Source of the DNA: Chrysoperla carnea
Taxonomy: Eukaryota; Arthropoda; Insecta; Neuroptera; Chrysopidae
Assembly: GCF_905475395.1 (NCBI RefSeq)
Contig: NC_058341.1
Span: 36,533,501 to 36,597,500 of the forward strand
Length of the DNA: 64,000 nucleotides
Direction of reading: 5' to 3'
Shown here: positions 50,830 to 64,000 of the stretch, piece after piece
Layout of the letters: each line of letters begins with the position of its first letter
Numbering within the stretch: position 1 is the first letter of the stretch
Translations under genes and position numbers: made by a program
The notes under the pieces: model-generated
The model's input: the letters and a program-made list of their open reading frames with translations, nothing else
Told to the model about the DNA's origin: nothing
Databases searched by the model: none

Positions 50830-51240
50830 TCATATATCTATTCGTTGCGTGCGTAGTCATGGTAGGGACAATAAAATCGATGCCAGCGCTTCCAGTGAAA
50901 AATTTTGGCGTTAAAGGAGGCTGTTATGACTAATTTGCAATTCTTTACATGTTATTGTTATAGAAAATGTCAAATTAAAATTATTGAAAACAGTAATTAA
51001 TTAAACTTAATGCATTAAAAATTGTGAAAATAAGAAATCAAATAGCACAAATATTATTTTTCAAATGTAAATTATCATAATTATTTATTTAAATTTGTGA
51101 GACAATAATATTAAATTTTCAATATAAGTGATAAATGCAATCCATACAATTATATATGCATCTATACAATTCTATAATTAAAGTACTGTATCGTTACCAT
51201 GGAAACGCCTCCAATAAAACTCACACACGGTGCGAATAGT
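50830..51240 (+). repeat. Dispersed repeat, copy A
   Basis: Shares with 53448-53783, in the same order and orientation, CTATTCGTTG-GTGCGTAG, CTTCCAGTG, TTTTGG-GTTAAAGG, CAATTCTTTACATGT, ATTGTGAAAATAAGA, ATGGAAACGCCT-CAATAAAACT and CACGGTG. It carries short insertions relative to copy B. It has no coding capacity and no clear terminal repeats. Confidence 0.75.
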
Positions 51241-52099
51241 TGTTATATTGTCACCGGGTGAAAGCCCTGTTTAATTCTCGGCTACTGTTAAAAACAAGTT
51301 AGTTGGTGTTAATATATCAAATTAATACAAAATCTATTTTTGTGTAAAAATTCATTATCTATTAATTTTTTTTTTTTTTTTTTTGCATTGAGAAAATTTA
51401 AATTTTAAATATTAGATTTTTTTCTAATCAATTTTAATAAGTACAGTTCGAGCAAAATTTAAGGTAATTTATTTTGGATGGTATAAATGGTAATAATTAT
51501 TTTATTAAATTATATAATATAAAAACATGATATTGTATGCTTTTATTAAATTGGCGGACCAAAAGAGTGATAGGAATTTCGCTTCATTGTGCTTTTCGTC
51601 TTAAATCAAGACAAAACATTTTGCTATAATAATTGGTGGAAGAGGTGGTAAAAATACTTTGTGTTGTCTAAATATTTAAATAGTTTTTAAAATGTGTTGC
51701 CTGCAGAATTTTCCATTCATACTTGTGAAAATGAGAAGTAAATCAACTATCATTGGTGATTTGTTAAATACTCTGAATATATAGAAATAATGTACAAGGT
51801 ACCTAAATAGTTTTAAGCTAGAATTGCCAATCTACTAAACCTTTTATGATCGTTATGGTTTATGAGACAAAGTTAGTTTTTAGCTATCACCTTTAGTTAA
51901 AAATTCATAATAATCTCCAAGACAATAATTATTTGGGGACATGACGTTATATTTGTGTTTTACTGTAATATTTGTTTAAAACAATTTTGATGAAAAATTT
52001 ACCTTCTAAAATTTAATTACAGTTGATTTGTCTAGATATTTTGAAGTACCTTACATGGTGTGAATTAAAAATTTATTAAACTAAATGTATTATATATAA

Positions 52100-52460
52100 G
52101 TGATCATTTTTTATACCATGTATATATGCAATATATATAGGTATACTAAGTTTAGTCCCAAGTTTGTAACGCTTAAAAATATTAATGTTACGAACACAAT
52201 TTTGGAATATGTGTATATAAAATCCTTTTTCGGTCGTCTGTCTGAATGTCGGTCTGTCTGCCTATGGGCACGATCACTCAAAAACGAAAAGAGAAATTTT
52301 TATAACGTGCTTAGGACGTAAAAATTGAGGTCAAGTTCGCAAGTGTGCAACATAGGTCAATTGGGTATTTGTAAACCGTTAAAGATTAAGTATAAAAAAT
52401 GTATCTTATAAAAAAATAAAAAATTTTTGTTGGATAAATTTTTTTGAAAACACCACTGTT
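52100..52460 (+). repeat. Dispersed-repeat-like segment with GTCTGTCTG run
   Basis: A less AT-rich segment contains ATACTAAGTTTAGTCCCAAG, GTCGTCTGTCTGAATGTCGG and ACTCAAAAACGAAAAGAGAA, followed by TTTTTATAACGTGCTTAGGA. Its texture and phrases are those of a high-copy insect repeat. Only one copy is in this window and no coding or ends can be shown. A short frame at 52100-52321 is not a gene. Confidence 0.45.
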
Positions 52461-53447
52461 TACTCGGGAGGGCTTTAAGAATTACGTTCTAATGGCTCTT
52501 AGAACTTAATTGATAACTTAAACCGTTTTTCACCATTGTTTGTTGATAGTCACCTCAAGCGCTGAAAGAGATTCAGGATATTGATCATATTATAGAATTG
52601 AAAACTCGAAATATTTTATAAAAATTATTGTTCCACAAGATTCTCATTGATAACATCGAGAATCAAATGCAAAATTTTTCGTCAAAAGAACGCCATGAGC
52701 TGCATAGCGCATTCATTTCATATTCTTATATTTACTAACTGTAATTTTATAATATACATTATTTCAATTACCATTTGACTGCTGTAGGTTATCTGAACAC
52801 CAGATCCCACAATTAGTGGTATCGGTAGATACAGTATGATCCAAATTTCTATTCAGAAATTTAAATTCAAAGTTTGTTGGTTGGTTTAATTTTTGGTAAA
52901 CAGAATTCAAAGAGATAAACAGTAAATTGTGAGTTTATAGATCAAGCTTTTCCAAACTGTTGGATTTATGGAGCCAGAAAACCCATCGATATTGGTAAAC
53001 AAGCTGTCAATCTATTTGGTATCCTAAAAGAAACATTACATTATTAATAGCTAGGGATGTGTTTCTGTTTTTAACTCCTGGCATTCTGAATTGCTTATTA
53101 TACCGTAAATTTTGAATTTTTAAATAATTAAATAAAGTATAAACTGATATTTCAAAAACTTTATCGCCAAATCTACACGATTTTTGAATTTTTTTTTTGT
53201 AACTCGGTAGATTTTCTTGAACTTTGGAGGTACTTATAGCTGTGTTAAATGTTTGCCTTTTAGATCTGCAAATGGTAATGAACTTTATAAACGTTATTTA
53301 ATATGATGTATGGATGATATTCTATAGTGCGGTTTTTGCGGTAATTTATTTTATTTTTATATACTATTGTATGCCTGATTTTTTTCAAACCGCGTGTATG
53401 TATTTCGTTTGTACAAAATGTACGAAATAATACGACGTTATTATATA

Positions 53448-53783
53448 TAGCATCTATTCGTTGGGTGCGTAGTTATAGCAGGGGAAATCAAATCGACGCC
53501 AATGCTTCCAGTGGATAATTTTGGAGTTAAAGGGGGCTGTTATTACTAATTTTCAATTCTTTACATGTAAAAACAAAAACTAATTAAACTTGTTGCATTA
53601 GAAATTGTGAAAATAAGAGACGAAATTGAAGAAATACTATTTTTTAAAAGTAAATTAACATAATTACTTTATAAAACTAAAACTATATATGAAATCCATA
53701 GAATTATATGCTCATTCATACAATTATATTAATAAAGTAGTGTATGGAAACGCCTGCAATAAAACTGATGCACGGTGAGAATA
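53448..53783 (+). repeat. Dispersed repeat, copy B
   Basis: A shorter relative of 50830-51240, about 2.6 kb away in direct orientation. The spacing of the shared blocks is conserved except for deletions. Confidence 0.75.
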
Positions 53784-54730
53784 TATTAACAGAAGGTTCT
53801 TTGATATATTGAAAACTGCACAAGCATAAAAGTCATACATCCTAAAGAGTGGTCGCGGTATTGCAAATGCTAAGATCTTGGCAATATTAGGGGTAATCAG
53901 GTATAAAAATTCACTAAAAAGGAATATTAGCGAGTTTAACGAAAGCGTTGTCGTGATTCCAAAAATTTGATCTCCACAATGATAAAAATAGTTAATAGTT
54001 AATAGCAGAATCGCGAACTCACATATTACCGAAGCACCTGTCTATATTTGCAGTAGGTATATCAACATTCATTTAAGGTTCGAAGGAGAGATTCCGAAGT
54101 GATGATGTCTTGTTGATCCCTGTAAAGTATTACGAGGCAAAGTTTCAATGAATGAGTGGATAGTGTGATAAAATTCTTAAGCACAACTCTTTGATTTATT
54201 CTTTTGTTACATAACTAACTTACTATGAAACATTTGGTACATATGGGATATCATTCAAACATCATAAGAACTATATGTATATGCATTTTGATATAATGAA
54301 TAGCGTGAGCGATTTGCGCGGGAGATTTCTTCTTCTTTTAAAGTAGTTTAAAAACAAAAGATTTAATACTATTATTTTCACATGAAGAAGCAATTAACTA
54401 AGTATTTATTATTTAAGAAAAAAAAAATCAACAACTGCGAAATATATATATATGTATAACTCACACACACCGAGAAGAAATCAAATCTTAAATGATGCAT
54501 CTCACATTGGACCTCTTTGTTAGGTATAAAGCTGGCATACAATTTTCGGAATATATCCAAGCGTATTTCTGAAGTAATTTAATACCCCAGTTCGACCCTT
54601 ACAGTTACCGTTCTCAAAGTGGCGAACGACGGATACTTTTTTTTTTGTTGAGTATCGTTACTTTATAAAGAAATATTTTTGCAAATTTTATGTTTTGGTG
54701 TTTTTTCTACCTAATTTTACTATCATAATT

Positions 54731-55065
54731 TGTAACCCCCGACTAAAAGCGATCTTAAAGTTTAATGTTTCTGTGTTTATGTGATGTCGTAGTTCCTAAA
54801 CGGATGAATCGATTTTGATTTTCTTTTTGAAAGGTAATTTGATCGAGAATATTCTTAGCTACGTTTCAAGTGCGAGTTAAGGGTTCAGTACGTAATACCA
54901 ACTAGAAAAGAGTTGATAATCTTCTAACGACTGAACAGATTTTCTTGAAATATAGCTAAGAACTCGATCAAATTAGCTTCAAAAAAAAATCTAATCGGTT
55001 CATCCGTTTAGGATCTACGATGCCACGAACGAATCGATCACAACTGATTGTATGTCGGGGATTCC
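54731..55065. mobile_element. Long-TIR element with CCCCCGAC tips
   Basis: The left arm (TGTAACCCCCGAC, CTAAACGGATGAATCGATTT, TTTGATCGAGAATATTCTTA) is mirrored by the right arm (CTAAGAACTCGATCAAATTA, ATCGGTTCATCCGTTTAGGA, GTCGGGG). The symmetry covers nearly the entire 335 bases around a centre near 54.92 kb. Non-coding; a shortened relative is at 32266-32450. Confidence 0.8.
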
Positions 55066-57917
55066 TTTAAATTATTTCGCAAAATTTTACAGTTTTGGAT
55101 TCTCACTACATAGGTATTGTCTGTGGCTTGACAAACTACTAGTGTGCGGCGTGACAGGCCCTGTGTTAAGTATATTTAAAGATTTGAATTCCTGTACAGG
55201 CTTTTACTTCACCTATTTTTTATTTCCAAAAAATAAACGCTAGCTTTATACTTATTGGCATCTCTCATTGTAGTTACCTCTGTATACAAATATGAAAATT
55301 TTTTAATGGCATTTTTATGTGCTTTTTTTGAAAGAACCGCTTATTTAAAAAACAAACTGTAGAATACTTTATATTAATTACCGTTTTTATTTCATTTATT
55401 TAATCTTTAAATGAATTATTTAATTATTAATATTTTCAAATAAATAAATATTATTTCTTGTAGAATGAAATTTTTTTAGATGTCTTTTGAAGAAATTGAG
55501 AAAGCGGCGATATCCGATAATAAGAGTTTTTTTTATCAAAATATAGACCTAATCTATAACTACATTTTATCTAAGGTGTTGAATTTTTGAGAACCATCAC
55601 GATAAAGTCTATTTAAAAATTGATGTTGAATGTTGGACGAATATGAGATCAGTTGAGACATTAAAAAATTTTTTGTCCACACATGTGCGTGTATTTTTTG
55701 TTTTCTTAAAACCAATTTCTATTTTGTATCGTACTTTCAAATTACATTATGATATTAGAAAGATGGTACAGTAATATCTTTTGTTTATTATTGGTTCTAA
55801 GCATGCAAAATAATTTACCTCAGACAATTCTTACGTTCAGAAAAATATGAAAATCTAAAAGAAAAATTCAACATACGTATATACAGATCAAGCTGAAAAA
55901 TAAAAATTGGCTTTAGAGTAATAAGAAGATTTTTTGCAATATATAAAATCGTTGTGTTGTATCGATATTTTACAATCAATCGATAGCCGAACATCGATGT
56001 TTTTAATGTAAGGAAATGAATCATCTCTATTCACATCTATATTATTGTCTAATGAAAGTTATAAGCTTTGGATTATAGGATCGTTGAATTTTAATCAAAA
56101 CATTTGCTTGTATTGGTGTTCCAAGGTGTAAATCGATTTTTCAATTCTTTAACGCTAATATTTTACATCCAAACTTGTATAAAGAAGATTTTGTTGATCT
56201 TTTTATTTTCTTTTCATCAGATTAGAGGATTTTTGTTAGATTTGTAAGTACAAGTAAAAAATTAATAATGCTTAAGTGACTGAAAATATTTTCACTAAAC
56301 ATAGATATGCAACAAATTTGTCGACAAAAAATTTGAATTAATTTAATTTATTTAGAAGCAAATCACATACAAAGCTAAAAAAAGAAAAAACAGTTTATCT
56401 CTATCGATTGAATTTTCTCAAAAGCGACTCTTTACCTAGGAATTTTTTTATAGAAAAATTAACAAACTGTGAAATTGAATTGTGAAGTTATTGGTAAAAA
56501 TTGCAATGATTCCTATTTTTTTTACAATAATTGCATTACCATGCAATACCATTCCTAGTAAATTTTAATACGTTTAAAAACAAATTATTCTCTAAAAAAA
56601 TTGATTTTAAAATGAAATCCCGTAAAAATTTTCATGAATTGAGACAAATTGGTAAAAATTACTAACAATAAAATTCATCTCAAAATATTTCGACCATAAT
56701 TTTTATTAAAAATAATAAATATTCATAATATAAAAATAATAATAATAAAATTAACAGATTAATTATAAATGCATTTATTATAAAAACCAATAAATATATT
56801 TAAAGATTTGGTTCGTGTTTTTTTCATCTGTTTTTCGTATACCTAAAATTTAATTCTTCTAAACAGCACCAAACAATACCTAAATCTCTAATGGTGCATG
56901 AAACTTGTTTATGTACCAATAGAAAGTTATTATTTTCACTCCGAAAATTGAAATATAATATTTTGGATCTTTCCGTTTAAAAAAAACTGTGTTTTGGTCT
57001 GTACTTAGGTAATCATTTTTAAAAATTTTGTCCATAAATGCCATGGAATTTTTTATGGTTTAACACAAAACTTTGAATTCGTTACTCGTTAGTTCTACAA
57101 AAAACTTATCGTAAGGTGTGCAAATTAAATTTTGTTATACGATTCATTTTATAAACATAAAATTTAGTATCTTTGGATTATTATAAGAAAAATCAAATAT
57201 TTATTGTAAGTAATGATAAAGTAGTATAAATATAAGTAAAAATTATAAGTAAAGTGTTTGGTCTTGGTTCTAAGGGTCATATATACCATTGTTTGTTAAT
57301 ATTTAATTTAAACTTTTTTTCTGTATAGAGATTTATTATTGTATAAATATTATTATTATTAAGTACAGAATGGTTCAAATCAAGTGTTACGAATTTCCGA
57401 AAAATACCTTGATATCTGGAGTACCAAACATCAATTCATCAGTTCATAATTCACTTTCATATTCTTCATAACGCTTGGAATGAATCTAAGAGACTTGGCT
57501 TCGATTTCTGGTACATTTAAATTATTTTCAATTCTTTTTAATTAAAATTTACTCGGAAAATATTATTTATGTTTATAGTGAACGCCATTGTGTCATAAAA
57601 ATTATGAACAATCGAAAGATTCTGATGCTTATTGTAAACAAAATTTAGTACTTAAAGCAAAACGATATTCAGGTCATATTAAATCAATTAAATTAAATTT
57701 TTAACTAGGTGGGAAAGATATAAACGTTTTAAATAATTCAAAAGCCCTCAAGATTGATTTTGAATGATATTAAAGCATAAATTTTTTTAACTTGTAGCTT
57801 TTAAAATTAAAAGCTTTTAAATTGTTTTTTTGGCTATTTAAGCGACACTAGTTTTAGGAATTTTCAGTAGGTACTAGAAATTTCGAATTTTTTTATAAAT
57901 GTGAACGCTGAACAAAA
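55066..57917. other. AT-rich non-coding stretch
   Basis: I see no exon with splice context, no RNA and no bounded element. The open frames here are short and of random composition. Confidence 0.4.
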
Positions 57918-58135
57918 AATTTTTATTAATTGAATTTATATTAGGTTTTTGGTAGTACATACTATATTATAATAAATAATTAAAATAATAAACAATAATT
58001 TTATTATTAGTGTATGACAAGTTTTTTTATTTGATCTCAAAATTTTTCGAACTTGCGTTCATTCTCAAGAGATTCAATTTAATTTATACAAAATTTGTTT
58101 ATAATAAATGTAACAAATTTTTAGACTTCGTTATC
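57918..58135 (-). mobile_element. 3' tail of a Penelope-like element (copy 2, reverse orientation)
   Basis: The reverse complement matches 48873-49080 for most of its length, including TCTCTTGAGAATGAACGCAA, AGTATGTACTACC and CCTAATATAAATTCAATTAA. No endonuclease frame is attached. The conserved hairpin here is GAAC-GCAA-GTTC at 58060-58049. Confidence 0.75.
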
Positions 58136-60572
58136 CATTGCTACCCTTATTAAATATTGGTGCCTCTACAGGTACTGGGCTACTAGTAAATACGGCACTG
58201 TGCTTAAGCATATCAAATATTTTGACACCCTGTGTGTATGTATTCAAAAAATATATTATATCGTATATTATTTTATACCATTGTCAGGTCATAGACCTAT
58301 CAAGATTGACTGACTAACTTACTCTCAGTAAGACTAGCTCAAAATACATCTTGACCAGATTGATCAGACTTCATCATCAATAGGTATTAGGTATGTCTCA
58401 TCTATCTAATGTTAAATATTTTATCCCTGATATAAAATTTTTGATAACTTTATGTATGAAGTATATATTTTATATTAATTTTAATAACTATTGGTTAATA
58501 ATATTTTATGTATATGATTAATTTATTATACTATATACGTTTATAAAATATGGGACGGAAAACCTATTGAAAAATAAATGGTTATTTATTTCAATCCAAA
58601 GATTTTCTTAAATTTTCAAATATGGTAAATTAGCTAGTAACGTCACAAAAAGGTTAATTTTAAGACGGCTTTCTTATTGAAATAAGGTACGGATAAAATA
58701 CGCGTGGCAACATAGACCGGTCACGTTTACTACGTTTACTAGTCCACATTTTCGAAAAGAGCTGCGTAAATGAATTATTTTTCATGTTCTCATAGCAATA
58801 TAAATTATAATTGCCAAACAGTTTTGCTGTTGCTAACACCACGCCAGAAATCATTCTTATAACTAAAAAAACTTCATTTCACAGTTTAGTGAAACTGTAA
58901 TTTAAATACGGTTTAGTTTTATAATTTGAAGGGGTCCTTTCACTGCCAATGTTAATTAAAAAATTTTAGATTACAAGGAAAAATAATTTTTTTTTTTTAT
59001 AATAGTTATATCTTTAATCTTTATCTATCGTCTATGTAGTGAAGTTTTGACATACTTTACCGTGTAAATTTTTGTTATAAAATCTTTCAAAAATGTTGAC
59101 ATTTGTAGACAGTTTTGGGAGAAATTAAAACCCTACCAGCTTTTTCTTGAATTTTACCACAAGTTATCAATTAGATGGAGTGAAAAAAACTGACATGTAA
59201 TTAATTTTCGAAATATTCGGGCTTCCGTTTTTGCACTAAAATATATACTTTACCGTGAAATTTATTGAGAAATAAATAATAAACTGATAAAAATACTAGC
59301 AGGAAAATTTGTTCTGAAAAATTGTTGAAAGGCAACAAGTAAATACTTTGATTTAAGACAATATTTTCTTGCAATACCTTAATTTTTAAGAAATCAAATA
59401 CTTATTTTATTGAATTAAGAAGATCCTTTGCCACCAATGTTAATTAAAAAAATGCACAATCTTAAGAATATAATTTTATTTTGCCAGACAGAAATTAGGT
59501 TGCTTTACGGGAGCGCATTTTGAGTTAAAGTTCGATATATGTAAAGGAAATTGATGTAATTTTGGAGCAGAAATAAGCATTTTGTTACCTAAAATGGGTA
59601 CGAAAAAACCAATAAAATGAAAATAATGCTTTAAGATAGATTTTCGGTTTTGAAAGTCATAGATAAGGTAAAATTAGGACATTCATTATAATTATAAAAT
59701 TTATGATTTATTTTGAACTGTATACCTAATAAATACAATTGTTCTGATGCCACTGGCAAAAGAATGTAGTCATTTTGTAAACTTTAAAATATCAGTATGC
59801 ACATATTGTACAGAATTATACTTTAAAATCATTATTTCATGCTTATTTCGATTTCAAATCGAGCTACGATTACATTCAAGATAATTTTTACATTTTTTAA
59901 ATTATATTATAGAATTTATTTTCAATCAATTTCACCTTCAATCTCCAAGAAGCTGCACATATTTATCTTTAATAATAAAATTAATAAAGTATACATTTAA
60001 TATTGGTTCTAAGAGATTAACTGTTTATTCCTCTTGATACTCTGTCTGTATTAAGGTAGTTGTAATTTAATAGAATTCAATTTCATTATACTGTCTATAT
60101 ATTGTGCGAAATGAAATAATTATAATGGCAGAAAATGATACCAAAAATTTGAAATTTTATTTATCAATTAATCATCCTTTTATACGTCTTTTGTCAAAAA
60201 TTCATATCGATTCTCTGTACGGTTTATGATAAGTTAACTATCAAAGTTAGTGTTTTTACCAAAAAAAGTTTTTCATTTGTATGCACAGTTCTTAACTTTG
60301 GTATGATTTTAAAGCTTAAAACTTGAGGAATATTGATAAAAGTTTTTTATATGTAATTGACTAAAAAACCAACATTTATTACGACTTCATATACCTTCAT
60401 GTAAAAAGAGTTGTTTTTAATAGCTAGTTTATCGCAAACCTTACAGAGAATCGATTTGAAACTTATATAGAAGGTGTATTAAATACTCATTAATTGACAT
60501 ACAAAATTTGAGCTTTTTATTAACACTTTCGTTTTGGCATCGAAACACCTTAAGCCTATGTGTATTTTCATT

Positions 60573-60690
60573 TTTCGAAAATTCTGTTAATTTTTCCAAT
60601 TTTCCAACATCTAAGTACAGTGGAATAAAAATAAATATCTGGATTTAAACAATGAAAATTGGGAAAATTAACAGGATTTTCAAAAAATAA
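60573..60690. repeat. Inverted repeat / small foldback
   Basis: Arms CGAAAATTCTGTTAATTTTT-CCAATTTTCC (60577-60607) and GAAAATTGGG-AAAATTAACAGGATTTTC (60654-60682) are complementary with few mismatches around a 47-base centre. Confidence 0.65.
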
Positions 60691-61523
60691 AAGTAAACCA
60701 GGACAGGTAGAATATGAATTCCTATAACATATCCAAATTTCAAATCCATAGAAAAAAGGATATAAGCGCAGTGCTTGAAATAGCAATTGTAACTTTAAAC
60801 ATTCTTATCTGGAAAACCGCTTTTCTTTCTAAATATTTTTTTCCACTAATGCATATTGTAGAGAATTGTAGAGGAGTTTCACGAAGTTTCACGCCAATCA
60901 AAGATTGATTTTACGATCGAATTAAAAGAGAATCCGTTTTCCGTATTTATAATCGTATGAATTTCATTGCAAAATGAAGTGAAATTTATGATAATCGAGT
61001 TTTTAAATTTTCAGGGAGATTGCAACTGTCGCCGTAAGGATTGAAAATGGCTGTCACAATATTGAACTTAGCTTTTCAATTCTTTTGACTAGAGTTACAT
61101 GTTCTGCATTCTATATTGTATTGGCAGGCAATAAATTTCTTATAACACAAACCAAAGGACAGGCAAAAGGGATTGAAAATTTTGCTTATATATAATTCGT
61201 ATGTTTAACGTAGAGACTTTAATACATAAAATATAAAAGTTGTAGATAAATTAAAGGCCATTTATGAGTAAAAGTGCTTTATTTGTTTGGTTTTGAGGAT
61301 TTATGTGTGTAAACTTCCTAGAAGGATTATTAATTAAAAAAAAATGAAACAGTCCTTAAAAAGTACTCCAAATCAGATAAGATAAACAATGCTCAGAATC
61401 AGATAAGATAAGCAAATATTACTTAAACAAACTATTGTTTATTAATATAAAATCTCTCATTAATTTCTATATATTAAATAAATTATAAATCTTCATTATA
61501 TGATAAATCAAAACGCTGCTTAC

Positions 61524-61545
61524 TTGCATTGCATTGCATTGCATA
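61524..61545. repeat. Short (TTGCA)n tandem repeat
   Basis: About four units of CATTG/TTGCA in a row. Confidence 0.8.
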
Positions 61546-62481
61546 TAAACAAAATGAGTGATATCTTGTTGATATGTTGTGAATGTTGCTGCGTAGGGTT
61601 GAAGTTTTATTGCCATATCAATCTTAACCATTACGTTTTATAGTGAAAGTCATTTATAAAGTTGCTTTTTATGATTTTAAGTGATTTACAGGATAATTTC
61701 AAGTCAGCAGGATATTTATATGTCCATTATCCACCAGATAATAGATACATTTAATGTTTGAAATTATCCCATCAAAGTTACGAAAGTTGATTGAAATTAA
61801 TAATTCTGGCATCTGACAGTGATTGCGTTTACTAGGACGCATAGGGGAAAAACTTGAACTTGAAAATTGCTAATTTCAAAATAATTTATGACAATTTAAA
61901 ATAGAAATCATTTTCATGTCCTTTCAGCAGTATAATTTATAATTTTCAGACAGTTTTAAGGGTGCTTAAAAAACGTATTTGTATCATTTTAGAATAACGT
62001 ATTCAAAGAATGCAGTTTTAATTTTCCTGGCAGATATTTGCTTAGCTGACTAGCGAGCTTCCAGTGTTATTTAACTAAACACAAACGCTCTTAGGTGCAA
62101 GACGTATTTCTTCCATACCTTCATTCAAACAGAAAAGAAATATCCGAAATTGAGCCGTGTATCTATATACTGAATTAACTAGAATATCTAAATCAAAATT
62201 ATTTTATCATCTGGTATTTTTAACACGCTTTTATTAGCTTCATACGTATGTAAGTATGTTAGTATGTAACGGAAACATTGAACAATTGGACACCCTTCAA
62301 AACTCAAAACTTGGTATACTTATCAAGCCGCGATGACAATACAATAATATCATAAGTTTATTTGATTATATAAAATATATACATTTACTTGCGCTCCCAC
62401 CATATTTTGCTAAATTTTTGATAACTAAATAATAGTCTAAAAAAACTTAAAAACACAAAATAAATAATGTTAAAAAAAACT

Positions 62482-62671
62482 AATTTCTTTAAATTCAAAA
62501 AGATCATTTTATCGTAAAAAATCGTGGGGTGCTTTTTAAGACATTTTATAATGACATTTTTTAAATGACATTTTATCAATATCTATAAAATATTTATTAT
62601 AATTGAAATTTAGCACCCTACGCTTTTTTATGACAAAATGATGTTTTTGAATTTAAAGAAATTATTTTCTA
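62482..62671. mobile_element. Foldback element
   Basis: Arms 62482-62536 and 62612-62671 pair: AATTTCTTTAAATTCAAAAA with the complement TTTTTGAATTTAAAGAAATT, ATCATTTT with AAAATGAT, and GGGGTGCT with AGCACCCT near the centre. Non-coding. Confidence 0.75.
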
Positions 62672-63703
62672 TCTTTCAGTTCAACTAGTTACAAAAGCGT
62701 GTGATATATTTTTGTTAAACTATTATTTATTAGATTATAGTCCCATAAAAAGGCGACTTATGAATCTAAAGCCATCAAATTTGAACTTGGTCTAGTCACA
62801 TGTAAAATATAGTTTCTGTAAAATATATTCTGTTGTATTACAAGATTATTTAATACTGTATAATATTGGCTTGCCTTTGCAAGTATCTTCCGATCTTGCA
62901 CTAAAAGGACCAAGCCTTTGCACATTATTAGCCATTTTCAATTATTAGAATCAGCAATAAAATAAAACAGAAAAATGGCAAAACTGTTCATTTCTTAACG
63001 ACAATGGCTATTAAGGTTGATAAATTAGGGGAAGCAAGCCTCTTTTTTAAAATAGGACATAATGCTTCGCTTGTGTGCAAAATTATTTTGAATTTATTTT
63101 ACAATCAAACATTCTCTCCCATGAAATCCATCGTCACTCTTTGAAGGAAAAGTTAGTTCAATTGATAGAATTTTTAACATACGAACGTAGAATCGAGCTT
63201 TTACTGTAAATATAGTTCTAGATATTATAGTTGCTAAGCCTAACAAGTCCTAGGCACATAATACACGTAGAGAACGACCGAATACCTTACAAAGTACCCA
63301 ACTACATACTTTGTAGGTATATATAGGTATGGTATATATTTATTATAGGTAGGTAAGGTATATACTACATACATATGTATGTATTAAAAAGGTATCCTTA
63401 TGTGGCATTGTCTCCACGTAACAACTATCAGAAGTCAAGTTCTTGTCTCGGTTAGTTTTTATAATAGTTAAAGGTTGCTTCAACCAATAATTATGAATTG
63501 TCAACTCTTCTGTTGTGTGTGTTTCTTCAGTATTATGGGTATTCTTGTTTGTTGATTTTTATATGAATAATCTATATAAGTAGCCAATGCTTTTATTATA
63601 TTGTGAGTTTGTTTAATATTTGGCCTTTATTTGTTTACTCTAAAATTTTATCAAAAATCATCAACGATCTTAGCTTTTAAGATACATGCCCATGTAGTTT
63701 ATC

Positions 63704-63715
63704 GGGGGGGGGGGG
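63704..63715. repeat. Homopolymer G(12)
   Basis: Twelve consecutive G in AT-rich context. No other structure is seen around it. Confidence 0.9.
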
Positions 63716-64000
63716 TAAACCTTGCCATGAGATGTCTCTCAAAGTGAAAACATTTACAAAGGGAAGTTTTAAATTAGCCCTTGTGCTAAAGATGTTTGAA
63801 AACCTAAACAATTATTGTTTGAAATACTCTGACCGTTTCTGCCTTTTAATATCACAAGTACGTACTATCCTAATCTAATGTTGTCCATTCTTAGGGTGGT
63901 TTCATTTAGGGCTAGCTTGTAATTAAAAAATGGCCACCCTGGATGTAATGATAGTTACTTCCCGCATAATTGTGTCTCCTACTTATGATGTTGTTTTAAT

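Noticed and set aside
1-64000. CRISPR array, operon or bacterial features
   Set aside because: No regularly spaced repeats with unique spacers; spliced genes and the nuclear tRNA show a eukaryotic genome.

Overview
The window reads as AT-rich nuclear DNA of an insect. The support is intron-containing genes with GT-AG junctions and short introns, a ZAD zinc-finger gene (a family characteristic of insects), a eukaryotic tRNA-Cys, and many degraded class I and class II transposable elements. I cannot name the species.

The left third (1-20.3 kb) holds four genes, whose exons I joined by reading frame, splice sites and phase. They are: (1) the 3' part of a NUDT18-type Nudix hydrolase (+, 3-1535, cut by the window edge); (2) a five-exon gene on the minus strand (8118-4407) encoding a 735-residue protein with an N-terminal THAP domain, a ZAD domain and ten C2H2 fingers; (3) TXNL1, a thioredoxin plus PITH-domain protein of 294 residues in six exons (minus, 12518-9696); (4) WDTC1/adipose, a WD40/TPR protein of 688 residues in eight exons (+, 14526-20281). 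TXNL1 and WDTC1 are divergent, with about 2 kb between them. A decayed LINE lies antisense in WDTC1 intron 5, and a possible hAT end lies in intron 3.

The right two thirds (20.3-64 kb) contain no conserved protein-coding gene that I can support. They hold one intact tRNA-Cys(GCA) at 32109-32180, a good TATA plus initiator promoter with a probable non-coding first exon near 43.6 kb (perhaps the start of a gene continuing beyond the window), a GC-rich island just upstream of it, and many mobile-element remnants. These include a mariner-like element with both inverted repeats and a broken transposase, non-autonomous Helitron ends, a Penelope-like GIY-YIG endonuclease fragment with two copies of its 3' tail, possible hAT remnants, several foldback elements that are inverted repeats over most of their length, a small TIR element present twice, and dispersed and tandem repeats.

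The most interesting points are the THAP-ZAD-C2H2 architecture with a duplicated linker segment, the conserved GNRA-capped hairpin in both Penelope tails, and the promoter with its apparent first exon. The four genes do not form an obvious pathway: nucleotide-pool sanitation, transcriptional regulation, proteasome-associated redox activity and a CUL4-type adaptor linked to metabolism are simply neighbours.
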